Of a DNA stretch of 64,000 bases, positions 8,451 through 16,710 are shown piece after piece. A model generated the notes under the pieces. That model was not told the DNA's origin. It saw only the letters and a program-made list of their open reading frames with translations, and did not search any database. The stretch is from Novosphingobium hassiacum (lineage in GTDB: Bacteria; Pseudomonadota; Alphaproteobacteria; Sphingomonadales; Sphingomonadaceae): the NCBI RefSeq assembly GCF_014196055.1, contig NZ_JACICY010000001.1, positions 124,001-188,000 of the forward strand. The letters are read 5' to 3'. Both the position numbers and the translations under genes were made by a program. Each line of letters starts with the position of its first letter. Positions within the stretch are counted from its first letter, which is position 1.

Positions 8451-8861
8451 TTAGAGGAACTCGACCCAGACGCCCTGGGCGTCCACGTCGAAGCAGGTAC
8501 CAGCGACAGGGCGGGCACCAGCGTTGTTGGTCTTGGCGACGGTCTGATCGTCCACGACGAAGACCTGTTTGCCGATCTCGCTCCGTGTGATCAGGTCACC
8601 GGCTGCAGAGTTGGCGAAGCGGAAGATCCCGCGACGGGTCTTGACCGCGACAGCGCCGTTCGCCCCCCCGGCATTATCCACCGTTTCGCGGGCCACGCCT
8701 GCGGCGATGTTGGCAGCCGTTGCAGTGGCCGCAACGCCGAACCCGGCTGCGGAAACCTGTACCATCGCGCCTTGGAAGACCTTGGCGTTGGCTGTGAGCG
8801 GGATGGCGCGCTCTGACCCGACCTTTTCGGGCGTGCTACGCGGACCGACGAGAGCGACCAT
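8451..8861 (-). CDS. DUF2190 capsid-associated protein
   Basis: 136 aa, MVALVGPRSTPEKVGSERAI. Small beta-rich, Ala/Gly-rich protein with the DUF2190 pattern (GAMVQVSAAGFGVAATA, AAGVARETVDNAGG). The family lies between protease/scaffold and capsid genes and is thought to decorate the capsid. Starts right after the protease stop. Confidence 0.75.
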   Translation of the reverse strand: MVALVGPRSTPEKVGSERAIPLTANAKVFQGAMVQVSAAGFGVAATATAANIAAGVARETVDNAGGANGAVAVKTRRGIFRFANSAAGDLITRSEIGKQVFVVDDQTVAKTNNAGARPVAGTCFDVDAQGVWVEFL

Positions 8862-9365
8862 TTACAAGTTCCCCTTCTGCTGGCCGGATGCCGCAAGGCC
8901 CTTCCGGTATTCTTCTTCGTCCACCCCGAAGAGCGACATGATCATGCTGTCGGTGGCAGTGAGATCACCGGGCTTCGCGCCCTGGTCAGGCACGGCGTCG
9001 GCCAAGCCTGCGCCGATCACCGCAGGCTGCGCGTTGATCAGCTTCTGGGCGCGGTCTGCGTTCTCCATGTGGAGTGCGATGTAATCATCACGCAGTGGCT
9101 TCACGCCCACCCGGCCAGCGGCAATCGCAGCGTCTACGAACGCAGTTGCGGCAGTCCGCTTTCCGTCTTCCTGCAAGCCTTGGAGCTGGCCGGTCAGATC
9201 AACGACCTGCGACTGCAGCGCCAGAACTGCCGGGTGCTGCAACAGGTTCTGCGAATGCTCCGTTTGAACGGCACCCATCTTTGCTGACAGTGCCGCCTGG
9301 ATGGCTGCATCGTCGGCTTCGCTATCAAGCCCGAGCAGCTCGATAAGCTTCGTCCTCCAATCCAT
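8862..9365 (-). CDS. Internal in-frame scaffold protein (Mu gpZ-like)
   Basis: In Mu, the scaffold gpZ is translated from an internal start of gene I. Here an in-frame ATG at 9365 (MDWRTKLIELLGLDSEADD) is preceded by CGGAGA with about 8-nt spacing, and the following 167 aa are helical and Gln/Ala-rich (QVVDLTGQLQGLQEDGKR). The internal ribosome site makes a separate scaffold product likely. Confidence 0.6.
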   Translation of the reverse strand: MDWRTKLIELLGLDSEADDAAIQAALSAKMGAVQTEHSQNLLQHPAVLALQSQVVDLTGQLQGLQEDGKRTAATAFVDAAIAAGRVGVKPLRDDYIALHMENADRAQKLINAQPAVIGAGLADAVPDQGAKPGDLTATDSMIMSLFGVDEEEYRKGLAASGQQKGNL

Positions 9366-9836
9366 AGTGGTATTCTCCGAATGCAGGGACGTAAGGCCCT
9401 GAAGGTTTGGCGTGTTGGTAAGGCTGGCGCGCAGCACCTGCAGAACTTGGCCTTGCTGGGTGTGCAGGATGGCGGGACTGATCCCGACATAAGCCTTGTC
9501 TTCCATCAGCTGGCGGCCTGTGGGCGTCCATTCGACGCGGCCCCAAAGCCCGTCTTCGCGTGCCTGCAGCTCTACAATCCAGCCGCGCGCAGGGGCAGAC
9601 ATGCCCAGAGGTTGCGCGCGGTCGATGGCATGACATTCGTCAATCGGCAGCTTTCCGCCCGCTGGCAACGAAGCAGCGGCGACGGCCTGCAATGATTTGA
9701 CGGCATATGGTCCGCGCCCGTCCATGGTGCGCACAGCACCAGCCGGAAGCAGGTGGACCCAATCGGGCACACCTTCGACCTGCGGCATTGCAACAGCCGA
9801 GCAAAGTGCTTGAACAAGTGAGGGTTTGCGCTTCAT
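8862..9836 (-). CDS. Mu gpI-like prohead protease
   Basis: 324 aa from ATG 9836 (MKRKPSLVQALCSAVA); the longer frame uses only a TTG at 9866. N-terminal half has Mu_I protease features: VPDWVHLLPAG, GRGPYAV, and a DECHAIDRAQPLGMSAPARGWIVEL block containing the His-rich core, then VGISPAILHTQQGQVLQVLRASLTNTPNL, which resembles the catalytic Ser region. The C-terminal half is the coiled-coil scaffold described separately. Acts in prohead maturation. Confidence 0.85.
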   Translation of the reverse strand: MKRKPSLVQALCSAVAMPQVEGVPDWVHLLPAGAVRTMDGRGPYAVKSLQAVAAASLPAGGKLPIDECHAIDRAQPLGMSAPARGWIVELQAREDGLWGRVEWTPTGRQLMEDKAYVGISPAILHTQQGQVLQVLRASLTNTPNLQGLTSLHSENTTMDWRTKLIELLGLDSEADDAAIQAALSAKMGAVQTEHSQNLLQHPAVLALQSQVVDLTGQLQGLQEDGKRTAATAFVDAAIAAGRVGVKPLRDDYIALHMENADRAQKLINAQPAVIGAGLADAVPDQGAKPGDLTATDSMIMSLFGVDEEEYRKGLAASGQQKGNL

Positions 9837-9864
9837 CGGAAAGGGTGTGCCCCACGCGATGCGC

Positions 9865-9890
9865 AAAAAATATGCCCGCCGAAGCGGGCT
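9865..9890 (-). terminator. Rho-independent terminator after gpG-like gene (UUCG loop)
   Basis: On the minus strand GCCCGC-TTCG-GCGGGC is followed closely by ATATTTTTT. A near-identical copy follows the Mor gene at 19,297-19,317. It divides the packaging/morphogenesis genes from the protease-capsid genes. Confidence 0.75.
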
Positions 9891-9967
9891 TGAAACACCC
9901 GGTTTTGCGGGCTTTGAGGCTAAATGGCGCGCAGATCGGCGAAGGTCAAGCCGTCAAAGTGTTGTCG

Positions 9968-10468
9968 TCACGCCTCGTTGTCCAACACCGGCCTCAAATA
10001 GTCGTCTGCGGTTTCGATGATTGCTTGTTCGTCAGCCGCAGAAATGCCCAGCCACATCCGCGCCGGTATCTTGCCCCAAGGCAGCGAACGCCCGCGCCGG
10101 TCCGTGCCAAACGCGCCTTTCTCGGCACCTTCTTGCATCACCCGCGAATAGATCAATGCCGAACCGATAGCCGCGCCTTTGGCATTGGCCGCACCCACAA
10201 CCTGCCGCGATAGTGCGCGGCCTGGTCCGATCAGCGCCTTGTTCAAATTGCCGTAACCAAGCCTTTTGTACCGATCCAGCGTGCTTTGCTTTTTCGGAGC
10301 CCATGCTTTGCCGTCTGGCCCCACGCCTGTGACAAAGCGCTCGCGGGTGGCCTGGAGCATGTATTCCACGATGTCCTGGAACAGTGGTGTTGCATCCTCC
10401 AGCCGCTGCATCGCTTCGCGTACTGCGGCTTGGGCTTTGCTGGCATTGAATTCTACTGAAGATGGCAT
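9968..10468 (-). CDS. Phage virion morphogenesis protein (Mu gpG-like)
   Basis: 166 aa, MPSSVEFNASKAQAAVREAM. FQDIVEYMLQATRERFVTGVGPDGKAWAPKKQSTLDRYKRLG is the diagnostic block of the virion morphogenesis / tail completion family (Mu gpG, P2 gpS). It probably acts in head-tail joining. Its start shares an A with the TAA of a 27-aa ORF. Followed by a terminator. Confidence 0.85.
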   Translation of the reverse strand: MPSSVEFNASKAQAAVREAMQRLEDATPLFQDIVEYMLQATRERFVTGVGPDGKAWAPKKQSTLDRYKRLGYGNLNKALIGPGRALSRQVVGAANAKGAAIGSALIYSRVMQEGAEKGAFGTDRRGRSLPWGKIPARMWLGISAADEQAIIETADDYLRPVLDNEA

Positions 10469-10551
10469 TACACGGCCTCCCAGACGCGCGCATCATGGCG
10501 CCCGGCCAATAACCGGGAACGTTCTGGACGTTCCGCATGGGGGCGCGTCAC
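10468..10551 (-). CDS. Tiny coupled ORF, 27 aa, unknown
   Basis: GTG at 10551 overlaps the gpF-like stop (GTGA) and its TAA overlaps the gpG-like ATG (TAATG). It encodes an Arg-rich peptide beginning MTRPHAERPERS. The exact double overlap mirrors the coupling of neighbouring genes, which is the only support. It might be a coupling leader for gpG rather than a functional peptide. Confidence 0.35.
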   Translation of the reverse strand: MTRPHAERPERSRLLAGRHDARVWEAV

Positions 10552-11819
10552 TTCCACCGAGCCTTGATATACATCGTCTTTAGCGCGAGCTGCTTTCGCT
10601 TCTGGCCGCGCGCAGCCATCACGACGACGTACTTTTCGCCACTGATCACTTTTTCATAAACAACGGCTGCTTCAGCAGAACCCGTATCGGATGAACGCGT
10701 GATGGCGTCGGGATCGGACAGGACGCGCGGCAGCAGCACAAAGTCTGACGCTGTAACGGCCCGCTGTCCGCTTGCAGCTTCAACCGCTTGATCGGTATGC
10801 CGTCGCAACACGTGCTTCACACCATCGGTGTCGAACACGTAGTCAAAGCCAGCTACTTCAGTTTTGGTAAGCTCTTGGATGCGGGGCGCGTCATCAGACG
10901 GTACCAAACCCATCGTGCGCACAGGTGGTAGCGGTCGCATATCTGCCGTGCCACCTTCCGTCCCGGCGAAAACCCGCTGGGCATATCGACGGGCGTCGTC
11001 CTGCGTGGACGGCAACGCGCGATAAGCTCTAGAAATGGCGTCGGCGCTTTCATCGGGCAGGGAATTCAGAAATGCCTTGGCAATCTGATGATCCCAGTTC
11101 CCAATCTTTGGCGCGAGCTTCTGGATAATGTCAGCAACGCTTGCCCCCGGCGCATAGCCCCAGCCTTTGCCAATGCCGACAGGTGCGCCTGTCTTCGGAT
11201 CACGCGCTTGCCAGTTGGCGGGCAGCTTTTTCGCCAGATCGCCACCAAGGCGACCCACCGCCGCCGCTGTCCGCGCTCCAACCACATAGCAAGAACAGCC
11301 CCAGTCGCTTGGCGGGTAATGCGTTGACCAGAACACATGTGCGGGTTCCAGCGCCATGCCGTTCCATGACAGATGCTCCGGGCGCGGATCGCGACTGCCG
11401 CCGTGGCGATAAACCCAATAGGCAAAGTTGCCTGCCGTCAGTTGGGCAAAGCGCCCTGCGGAATAGCTGGTGTACATGTTGGTGCGATAAATCACGCCAA
11501 CGCGCCAAGCCTCGCCTTTGACTGATCCTTCGCCCGTCCACCCAGTCCATCCGTTCTTGGCCACAATCGACTTGAAGTCGCGGCGGAACTCTTCGATCCC
11601 CCGGCCTTCGGTGATTGCCTTATCGGTGGCAGCCGCAAGATCACTCAGCAAATCCGCCTTGACGGCCCCTGCCACCATGAAGCCGGTATCATGCGCCGCG
11701 CCTTCGATGTCGTCCCAGGCTGTCGTGGGCACAAGGTTGCCCAGCTTGTTCCTGAAGAACGCAACCTGTTCGGCAAACGGCTTTCCGAACACACCGGATA
11801 TTGCCGACGGGCTGCTCAC
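10548..11819 (-). CDS. Mu gpF-like head protein with C-terminal PBECR-type nuclease-like domain
   Basis: 423 aa, GTG start at 11819 (GTGA with the previous ORF). Residues ~1-230 are the gpF/SPP1 gp7 head-morphogenesis domain: TNMYTSYSAGRFAQL, RHGGSRDPRPEHLSWNGMAL, and HYPPSDWGCSCYVVG, with the paired Cys typical of gpF. The last ~105 residues (VKHVLRRHTD, PRVLSDPDAI, EKYVVVMAARGQKRKQLALKTMYIK) resemble the Barnase-EndoU-ColicinE5/D-RelE-like (PBECR) nuclease domains known to be fused to phage head proteins. A toxin injected with DNA or a processing role are both possible. The nuclease call is by pattern only. Confidence 0.8.
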   Translation of the reverse strand: MSSPSAISGVFGKPFAEQVAFFRNKLGNLVPTTAWDDIEGAAHDTGFMVAGAVKADLLSDLAAATDKAITEGRGIEEFRRDFKSIVAKNGWTGWTGEGSVKGEAWRVGVIYRTNMYTSYSAGRFAQLTAGNFAYWVYRHGGSRDPRPEHLSWNGMALEPAHVFWSTHYPPSDWGCSCYVVGARTAAAVGRLGGDLAKKLPANWQARDPKTGAPVGIGKGWGYAPGASVADIIQKLAPKIGNWDHQIAKAFLNSLPDESADAISRAYRALPSTQDDARRYAQRVFAGTEGGTADMRPLPPVRTMGLVPSDDAPRIQELTKTEVAGFDYVFDTDGVKHVLRRHTDQAVEAASGQRAVTASDFVLLPRVLSDPDAITRSSDTGSAEAAVVYEKVISGEKYVVVMAARGQKRKQLALKTMYIKARWK

Positions 11820-11950
11820 AGCAGGCCCCCAATGGCCCCATAAACGGGTTTAAGAAGGTCTAAGAAGGCGGTTGCGACGATTTTGCGGGGAAGCGCCGCG
11901 CTTGTGCGCCCCACAGGCCTTACAGGGCAAAAATCGGGAGGTTGCTTCAC
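11816..11950 (-). CDS. Tiny coupled ORF, 44 aa, unknown
   Basis: GTG 11950 overlaps the DUF935 stop (GTGA); its TGA overlaps the gpF-like GTG (GTGA). It encodes VKQPPDFCPVRPVG...LLKPVYGAIGGLL with a hydrophobic C-terminus. It is supported by double coupling and by filling the only ~130-bp gap in the packaging operon. A competing frame (67-codon ORF 11,850-12,053) overlaps the portal gene and contains CKACG, so frame choice is uncertain. Confidence 0.4.
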   Translation of the reverse strand: MKQPPDFCPVRPVGRTSAALPRKIVATAFLDLLKPVYGAIGGLL

Positions 11951-13557
11951 TGGCTTTCCTCAACCAGATCAGAACGCCCTGCAAGGTGCGCGGTGGCGAT
12001 GCCCTGCGCCAGCGTTTCGGCAAGGTTCGACGCATCAAGCTGCGGGAACGCACTGGCCAGCATCAGCCGGAATTCGCCAAGGTCGGTTGCCTTGGTCAAC
12101 ATCGTTTCAATCGTGTCGACCAGTCCTGCAACGGCGCTATCGCCACGGCCTGCAATCGCATCGGCTATCTGTACCGCACTATGCGCTGGCGCGGCCTCTT
12201 GCTGGCTTTGCAGCGCGGGCGCTGGAAGCGGTGGTTGGGCAACGGGCGGCTTTTGCAAAGCCGGATCAACGCCTGCCATTGATGCCGGCACAACGCTTTC
12301 CGAAGGCGCGCGCAGCACTTCCGAACCTTTGTCCGGATCAGACAGGCCCAGCTTGTCACGGATCTCCGATGACTGCACGCGCAGGCCCATTGGTACGAAT
12401 ACCTTCAGGCTCTCGGTCAGCTGCTTGATGTCTTCCGCCTTCGGGCGGGCAATGACCAGTCGCGGGTATTTCTTGGATGGACCGAACTCGATATCCATCC
12501 ATGGCCGGATCAGGTCACGGTTGAGAACGGCTGAAAGCGTTTTGCAATCGGCTGTCTCGATATCCTCGCGCACGCCTTCGTGCACTTGGTTGCCGCCGTC
12601 CCCAAGCCCGCCTTGCTTGCTGTCCGTCGTGCCGGTCTGGCCGACAACCGCTTTCGAGATTTGCCGGTCAAGCCAGTCGGCCCGCCGCTCATACAGGTCT
12701 GATCCTGCAGTGACGTTCTTCGATTCGATGAAGTCGATCGACATCGATTCCGGGATGATCGCCGCACAATCGCCAGCGATGTTGGCAACCGCACGAAATA
12801 GCGTCGACTTGTCTTCCTTTGTCGCGCCTTCGTGGAATTTGCCGATGCGGACGGGCTGGCCATAGGTCTGCACAAAGATTGCCCAGTCGCGCTGGGTGAA
12901 CGCCTTGAACATCCACGCCCAAGCCGCAATGCGCGCAATGCCTGAACGGACGGGCAGGCCAGACTTGGCTTTGATCTGCGTATAGATGAACCGGAACGCA
13001 GGCAGCGGCTCGGCCACCGAGTTACCGTCAATCCCGCCGCGCAACATCGGCTGGCGCATTGTCGTGCGGTCAAACGTAAACCAGCGTGAGTCGCGCCATT
13101 CAAGGCGCTTGGGCCATAGCTGCCCTTCGGAAGTATCCCAGACGATTTCGGTAAAGCTCACGCCTTTGCCGATGGCGTCAAGGATGTCGAACAACTCGTC
13201 GGCCAGCTCGTCACGCTTGAGCCATTCGCGCACCATGTCGGCACGGCGCACGTCTTCAGCATCGTCGCTGGCGGCTTCCACCGTGATGTCGATCTGGCTG
13301 ACGCTGCGTTTGCGGGTGCCCAATACGCCCGCATAGTGCAGGTCGCGCTCTTCGATCAGTTCGGCCAGCTCGAAGTATTCCAGCGGCTCGCCGTAATCGG
13401 CGGCGCGCAGCAGCTCGGCCAGCCGCGTTGGGTTAAGCCCGTTGGCGGGATAGCCCGCGATGGGCGAACGCACACCGCCTACCGTCGCGCCGCCGATCTC
13501 GCGGGTCAGCAGCTCCCGGCGAAGGGGTTGCCCATATTGATCGACCAGGCCCGTCAT
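11947..13557 (-). CDS. DUF935 portal protein (Mu gp29-like)
   Basis: 536 aa, MTGLVDQYGQPLRRELLTRE. Family features: GYPANGLNPTRLAELLRAADYGEPLEYFELAELIEERDLHY, KRLEWRDSRWFTFDR, and the Gln/Pro/Ala-rich linker before a short C-terminal helix. Forms the dodecameric portal through which the terminase packs DNA. Follows the large terminase by 25 bp, as in Mu (gp28-gp29). Length is normal for the family. Confidence 0.92.
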   Translation of the reverse strand: MTGLVDQYGQPLRRELLTREIGGATVGGVRSPIAGYPANGLNPTRLAELLRAADYGEPLEYFELAELIEERDLHYAGVLGTRKRSVSQIDITVEAASDDAEDVRRADMVREWLKRDELADELFDILDAIGKGVSFTEIVWDTSEGQLWPKRLEWRDSRWFTFDRTTMRQPMLRGGIDGNSVAEPLPAFRFIYTQIKAKSGLPVRSGIARIAAWAWMFKAFTQRDWAIFVQTYGQPVRIGKFHEGATKEDKSTLFRAVANIAGDCAAIIPESMSIDFIESKNVTAGSDLYERRADWLDRQISKAVVGQTGTTDSKQGGLGDGGNQVHEGVREDIETADCKTLSAVLNRDLIRPWMDIEFGPSKKYPRLVIARPKAEDIKQLTESLKVFVPMGLRVQSSEIRDKLGLSDPDKGSEVLRAPSESVVPASMAGVDPALQKPPVAQPPLPAPALQSQQEAAPAHSAVQIADAIAGRGDSAVAGLVDTIETMLTKATDLGEFRLMLASAFPQLDASNLAETLAQGIATAHLAGRSDLVEESQ

Positions 13558-13582
13558 GTCTTAATCCTTATCAAACCGCTCA

Positions 13583-15301
13583 TCAAACAAGCCCCTGGCC
13601 ACTCATGCGAACGCCAAGCGGCTGCCGCCATGGATCGCGCCGGTTTTCATCGTCGTCGTCGGGTTCGTTGAAAGCGTCGTTCTCGCGCCTGCCGACCGGC
13701 TCGTAGCCATAAATGACCGCGCCCTGCCGCGATGCGAACCACGCGAGCATTCCGGCAATGCCGGTATCACCGTGGCGCATGTGCCCGTCGCTGCCCGGAT
13801 AGCGTAGATCATCGGGAACCTTGATCACGCCATTGACGTACTGCAGCGCCTGCTGATCGCGGATCACATCGTCATCGGTCGCAATCTCGATAGTCTCGTC
13901 GCCAAACGCGTCGACATACGGTGTGCCGTTTTCGCGGTACCATTCCTGGCTAAGTTTGATCTCGCTGATCCGTGCGCCAAACTTCTGCGCCGCCACTTCT
14001 GCCAGATACGCGCCGTTGCCGGTGGCATCGAGCGCGCCATGCCCGAAGCGCGGCAGGCGTGAGACGACAAAGAACAGGATTTGCTTTTGGGTCTCGAACG
14101 GCACGTTGCGCATTTCGAAAACCAGTTTCCAGCGCCGGGTCAGATCTTGCCCAAGCTCCTGGATGATCAGGTCGGAACCGTCACCACTGCGCGCAAAGTC
14201 CAGCCCGAAGTCATGGCGGCGGCGCTTGTCCAGGGCGGCAAGGCGCGGGGCAACTTCGGCCTTCAGCCACTCTTCCACCAACGCCTTGCGCTGGGCCTTC
14301 TCTGCCATCTTGAAGCTATCGGGCAGGAAGTACCGCAAGACGATTGGCCCGGCCTTTGCCGCGCGTTCAATCACGACGCGGGGCATGGCTGCGCCCACGG
14401 CATCAGACGGGATGGCATCCAGTTCCTGATGCATCTGCGCGGTGCGTGTGCCGTAAGCGCCGCGTATCTTGCCTTCCCACGCGGCCTCGGCTTCAGGCGT
14501 CCACGTCCAGCCTTTCATCAGGCATACGCGGCGATAAAGACCGTTCTCAACCGCCGCTGAGAAGGGGATGAAGTGGACCTTGAAGCCGTTCTTGCCTGCC
14601 AGCGCTTCGCTGCACAGTTCTTCGAACGGGTTTAGCTGGCCGTTGGGCGAACTGATCACGCGGATCTTGCCGCCCCAGATCAGCAGTGCGTTCACTGCGT
14701 CGATCACGGCGCGAACATCGTTGTGGAACGCGGCCTCGTCGATCACGACAACGCCTTGCAGACCACGGATGTTTTCCGGCCGACTTGAGAGCGCCTCTAC
14801 GCGGAACCCGCTGGCAAAGCGGACGCGGAACGCAGAAATATCCTTGGTGGTGCCGTCTTCTCGCTCATCGGCAAAGACGAACTCTTCGACCTCGGCCAGT
14901 TCGCGCGCCACCGTTTTGGCAAAGTGCGCGACATAGCCGATGAACTCCCGGCCTTTGTCCTTGGTGTCGCCGATGTAAAAAACATTGTCGCCACCGGCAG
15001 ACCGCGCTGCGGCGGCAATCAGCGTATCGTCCAGCGCCTCGGCGAAGGTCACGCCAGTGCGGCGGCCCTTCTTGGCAATCTTCAGGTCGCTGTGATCATC
15101 CAGCCACTCGCGCTGATGTTTCATCAGCACGCCGTCGGCCAGAGGGTCGAGGTCCTGCGGTATCTCTGCGCCGCGTGGCAATTCCAGCGGCAACGCAGCC
15201 GGGTTGCGCGCCAGCACCGGCTCCACGCCCTGCGCGCTGGACGCCAGCACCGTGGCCATCGCTGCGCCTGCCGCTACGGCCTTTTTGAAAGCGCCGGTCA
15301 T
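13583..15301 (-). CDS. Large terminase subunit (Mu gp28-like)
   Basis: 572 aa. ATPase: Walker-A variant KKGRRTGVT at residues 77-85 and Walker B VVVIDEAAF around 184-192. The RNase-H-like nuclease half shows DFGLDFARSGDGSDL and GHGALDATGNGAYLAEVA. It cuts and pumps phage DNA into proheads; in transposable phages this includes flanking host DNA. Starts by ATGA overlap on the preceding small Cys-rich gene. Confidence 0.92.
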   Translation of the reverse strand: MTGAFKKAVAAGAAMATVLASSAQGVEPVLARNPAALPLELPRGAEIPQDLDPLADGVLMKHQREWLDDHSDLKIAKKGRRTGVTFAEALDDTLIAAAARSAGGDNVFYIGDTKDKGREFIGYVAHFAKTVARELAEVEEFVFADEREDGTTKDISAFRVRFASGFRVEALSSRPENIRGLQGVVVIDEAAFHNDVRAVIDAVNALLIWGGKIRVISSPNGQLNPFEELCSEALAGKNGFKVHFIPFSAAVENGLYRRVCLMKGWTWTPEAEAAWEGKIRGAYGTRTAQMHQELDAIPSDAVGAAMPRVVIERAAKAGPIVLRYFLPDSFKMAEKAQRKALVEEWLKAEVAPRLAALDKRRRHDFGLDFARSGDGSDLIIQELGQDLTRRWKLVFEMRNVPFETQKQILFFVVSRLPRFGHGALDATGNGAYLAEVAAQKFGARISEIKLSQEWYRENGTPYVDAFGDETIEIATDDDVIRDQQALQYVNGVIKVPDDLRYPGSDGHMRHGDTGIAGMLAWFASRQGAVIYGYEPVGRRENDAFNEPDDDDENRRDPWRQPLGVRMSGQGLV

Positions 15302-15597
15302 GCGCCATCATCTCCGTCGCTGTCCGCCACCGTGTCGCGTGGCGCAACCATCGGCAGCGCCATTTCCTTTGGCTCAAAGTAACGGCCCACCGGTCCGCAA
15401 CGCCAACGCCTGGTCAACGTGCGGTCACTGCCGCGTTCATTCGCGCAGCTTACATCCAACCGGCTGCGATATCCGTTGCTGCCAACGTCAAAGTGCTTGC
15501 CCACCGAACGCCTGCACCATCCGTTGGAACAATGCGCGCAGTCGGAGCAGCTGGGTGCGTCAGCAATGATGTGAGCATCAGAAGGTTCCGCACTCAT
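15298..15597 (-). CDS. Small Cys-rich phage protein
   Basis: 99 aa from ATG 15597 (MSAEPSDAHIIADAPSCSDC), chosen by ATGA overlap. Six Cys, with CSDCAHC then C and later C, CG, suggest a metal-binding knuckle. Cys-rich proteins beside the terminase occur in other Mu-like phages, but no specific family is claimed. Confidence 0.6.
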   Translation of the reverse strand: MSAEPSDAHIIADAPSCSDCAHCSNGWCRRSVGKHFDVGSNGYRSRLDVSCANERGSDRTLTRRWRCGPVGRYFEPKEMALPMVAPRDTVADSDGDDGA

Positions 15598-15800
15598 CGG
15601 AACAGCTTCCTTATACCCAACACCAACCCCACCAATGCAAAGTAGACCAACGCTATCGGCCAAAAGAATGCGAACGCGCAGCCCAACGGAATGATGATGC
15701 TCTGCCCATGCGAGGTCGGTTCATGTGCAGCCATTCGCCCTGCGGTCACGAGGCAGACAACCAGGCCCAGAAGATAAACGCTTCCCAATAATTCGATCAT
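15594..15800 (-). CDS. Small phage membrane protein
   Basis: 68 aa from ATG 15800 (MIELLGSVYLLGLVVCLVTAG). Two hydrophobic segments separated by a short loop containing HEPTSHGQS; basic C-terminus (GIRKLFR). ATGA overlaps on both sides. Could be an auxiliary holin-like or superinfection protein; there is no evidence for either. Confidence 0.6.
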   Translation of the reverse strand: MIELLGSVYLLGLVVCLVTAGRMAAHEPTSHGQSIIIPLGCAFAFFWPIALVYFALVGLVLGIRKLFR

Positions 15801-16066
15801 GTCGATTTCCCTGAAATGGTACCGCGCCACGTCATTTTGTAGCTGCTGATTTGTGCCTTGCCGGTGGCCAGCGTGAGAAACACATCAACTTGCAGGCCGT
15901 CGGCATAAAGAGCGCGGGCACGGCGCAGTATGCCGGTGCGGTCCCGCCAGCCGGTGCATTCGATCAGTTCCGCATCCGGTTCCAAAGGTACGAGTTGTGC
16001 AAACAGCGGGGCAAGCGCCGCGCAATCTAAGACTACCCGTGTCAATTTTCGCGATGGCCGTCTCAC
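15797..16066 (-). CDS. Small phage protein, unknown
   Basis: 89 aa, GTG start 16066 by GTGA overlap (VRRPSRKLTRVVLDCAALAP). Soluble-looking, with ECTGWRDRTGILRRARALY. No family recognised. Sits between the DUF3486 gene and a membrane protein in an unbroken coupled chain. Confidence 0.55.
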   Translation of the reverse strand: MRRPSRKLTRVVLDCAALAPLFAQLVPLEPDAELIECTGWRDRTGILRRARALYADGLQVDVFLTLATGKAQISSYKMTWRGTISGKST

Positions 16067-16710
16067 GCTGCCAGCCCCAGTACGCCCTTACGGATCGCGG
16101 CGATGCGGTCGGCATTGAGGCCAGCCTCCCCGGCGATCTTCTCGACACGCGCGGCGGCGTCGGCTTCGGCTTGCGCCTGCTTTTGCTGTTCAGCGGCGCG
16201 TGTTGCATCCGCAGCCTGGTCAAGCTTGTCACGGCGCTGCACGGCAGATTCACGCGCGGCGGTGCTGGACAGACGCTGCAGCGCCAGCGTGGCGTTCAGC
16301 AGCAGCTTGGGGTCCGGTTCATCCTCGGACATGACCTGCTCAAGAATGCGGTATTTCAGCAGTTCGGTTGCCGCGATCATGCTGTCGCTGCGTTCACCCG
16401 GCTGAAGCTGCGCAAGCACCTCGTTCATCAGCTTGCGACTGGCGTCGAGCTTGCGCACTTCAATCGCCACCCGCACAGACCAACGGCTGAATGCGCCCTT
16501 GCTGATGCCCTTCAGACCACGATCTGCCAGCCGCCCGTTGAACTGCCGCAAGATTTCGGTCTGCGGCATTTTCTTTTCACGCAGCTCGGCATTCGCCCAG
16601 GCAATGTCCTCGTCGCATTCCTCGGGCAGCATTTCGATAGAAGAAAGCCGTCCGCGTCCCTCGCGGCGGCTTTCCCGTTCGGCTGCTGATTCTGGCTGGC
16701 CCATGGTCAC
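16063..16710 (-). CDS. DUF3486 protein (Mu gp27-like, small terminase candidate)
   Basis: 215 aa. GRGRLSSIEMLPEECDEDIAWANAELREKKMPQTEILRQFNGRLADRGLKGISKGAFSRWSVR is the DUF3486 signature with an HTH-like N-terminal half. The C-terminal half is charged coiled coil (AAEQQKQAQAEADAAARVEK). In Mu-like phages it lies just before the large terminase and is considered the small terminase subunit. A GTG at 16710 and an ATG at 16704 are both plausible starts. Confidence 0.85.
   Translation of the reverse strand: MTMGQPESAAERESRREGRGRLSSIEMLPEECDEDIAWANAELREKKMPQTEILRQFNGRLADRGLKGISKGAFSRWSVRVAIEVRKLDASRKLMNEVLAQLQPGERSDSMIAATELLKYRILEQVMSEDEPDPKLLLNATLALQRLSSTAARESAVQRRDKLDQAADATRAAEQQKQAQAEADAAARVEKIAGEAGLNADRIAAIRKGVLGLAA

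Noticed and set aside
11850..12053. 67-codon minus-strand ORF containing CKACG
   Set aside because: Most of it overlaps the portal gene in another frame; kept only as a competing frame for the 44-codon ORF.
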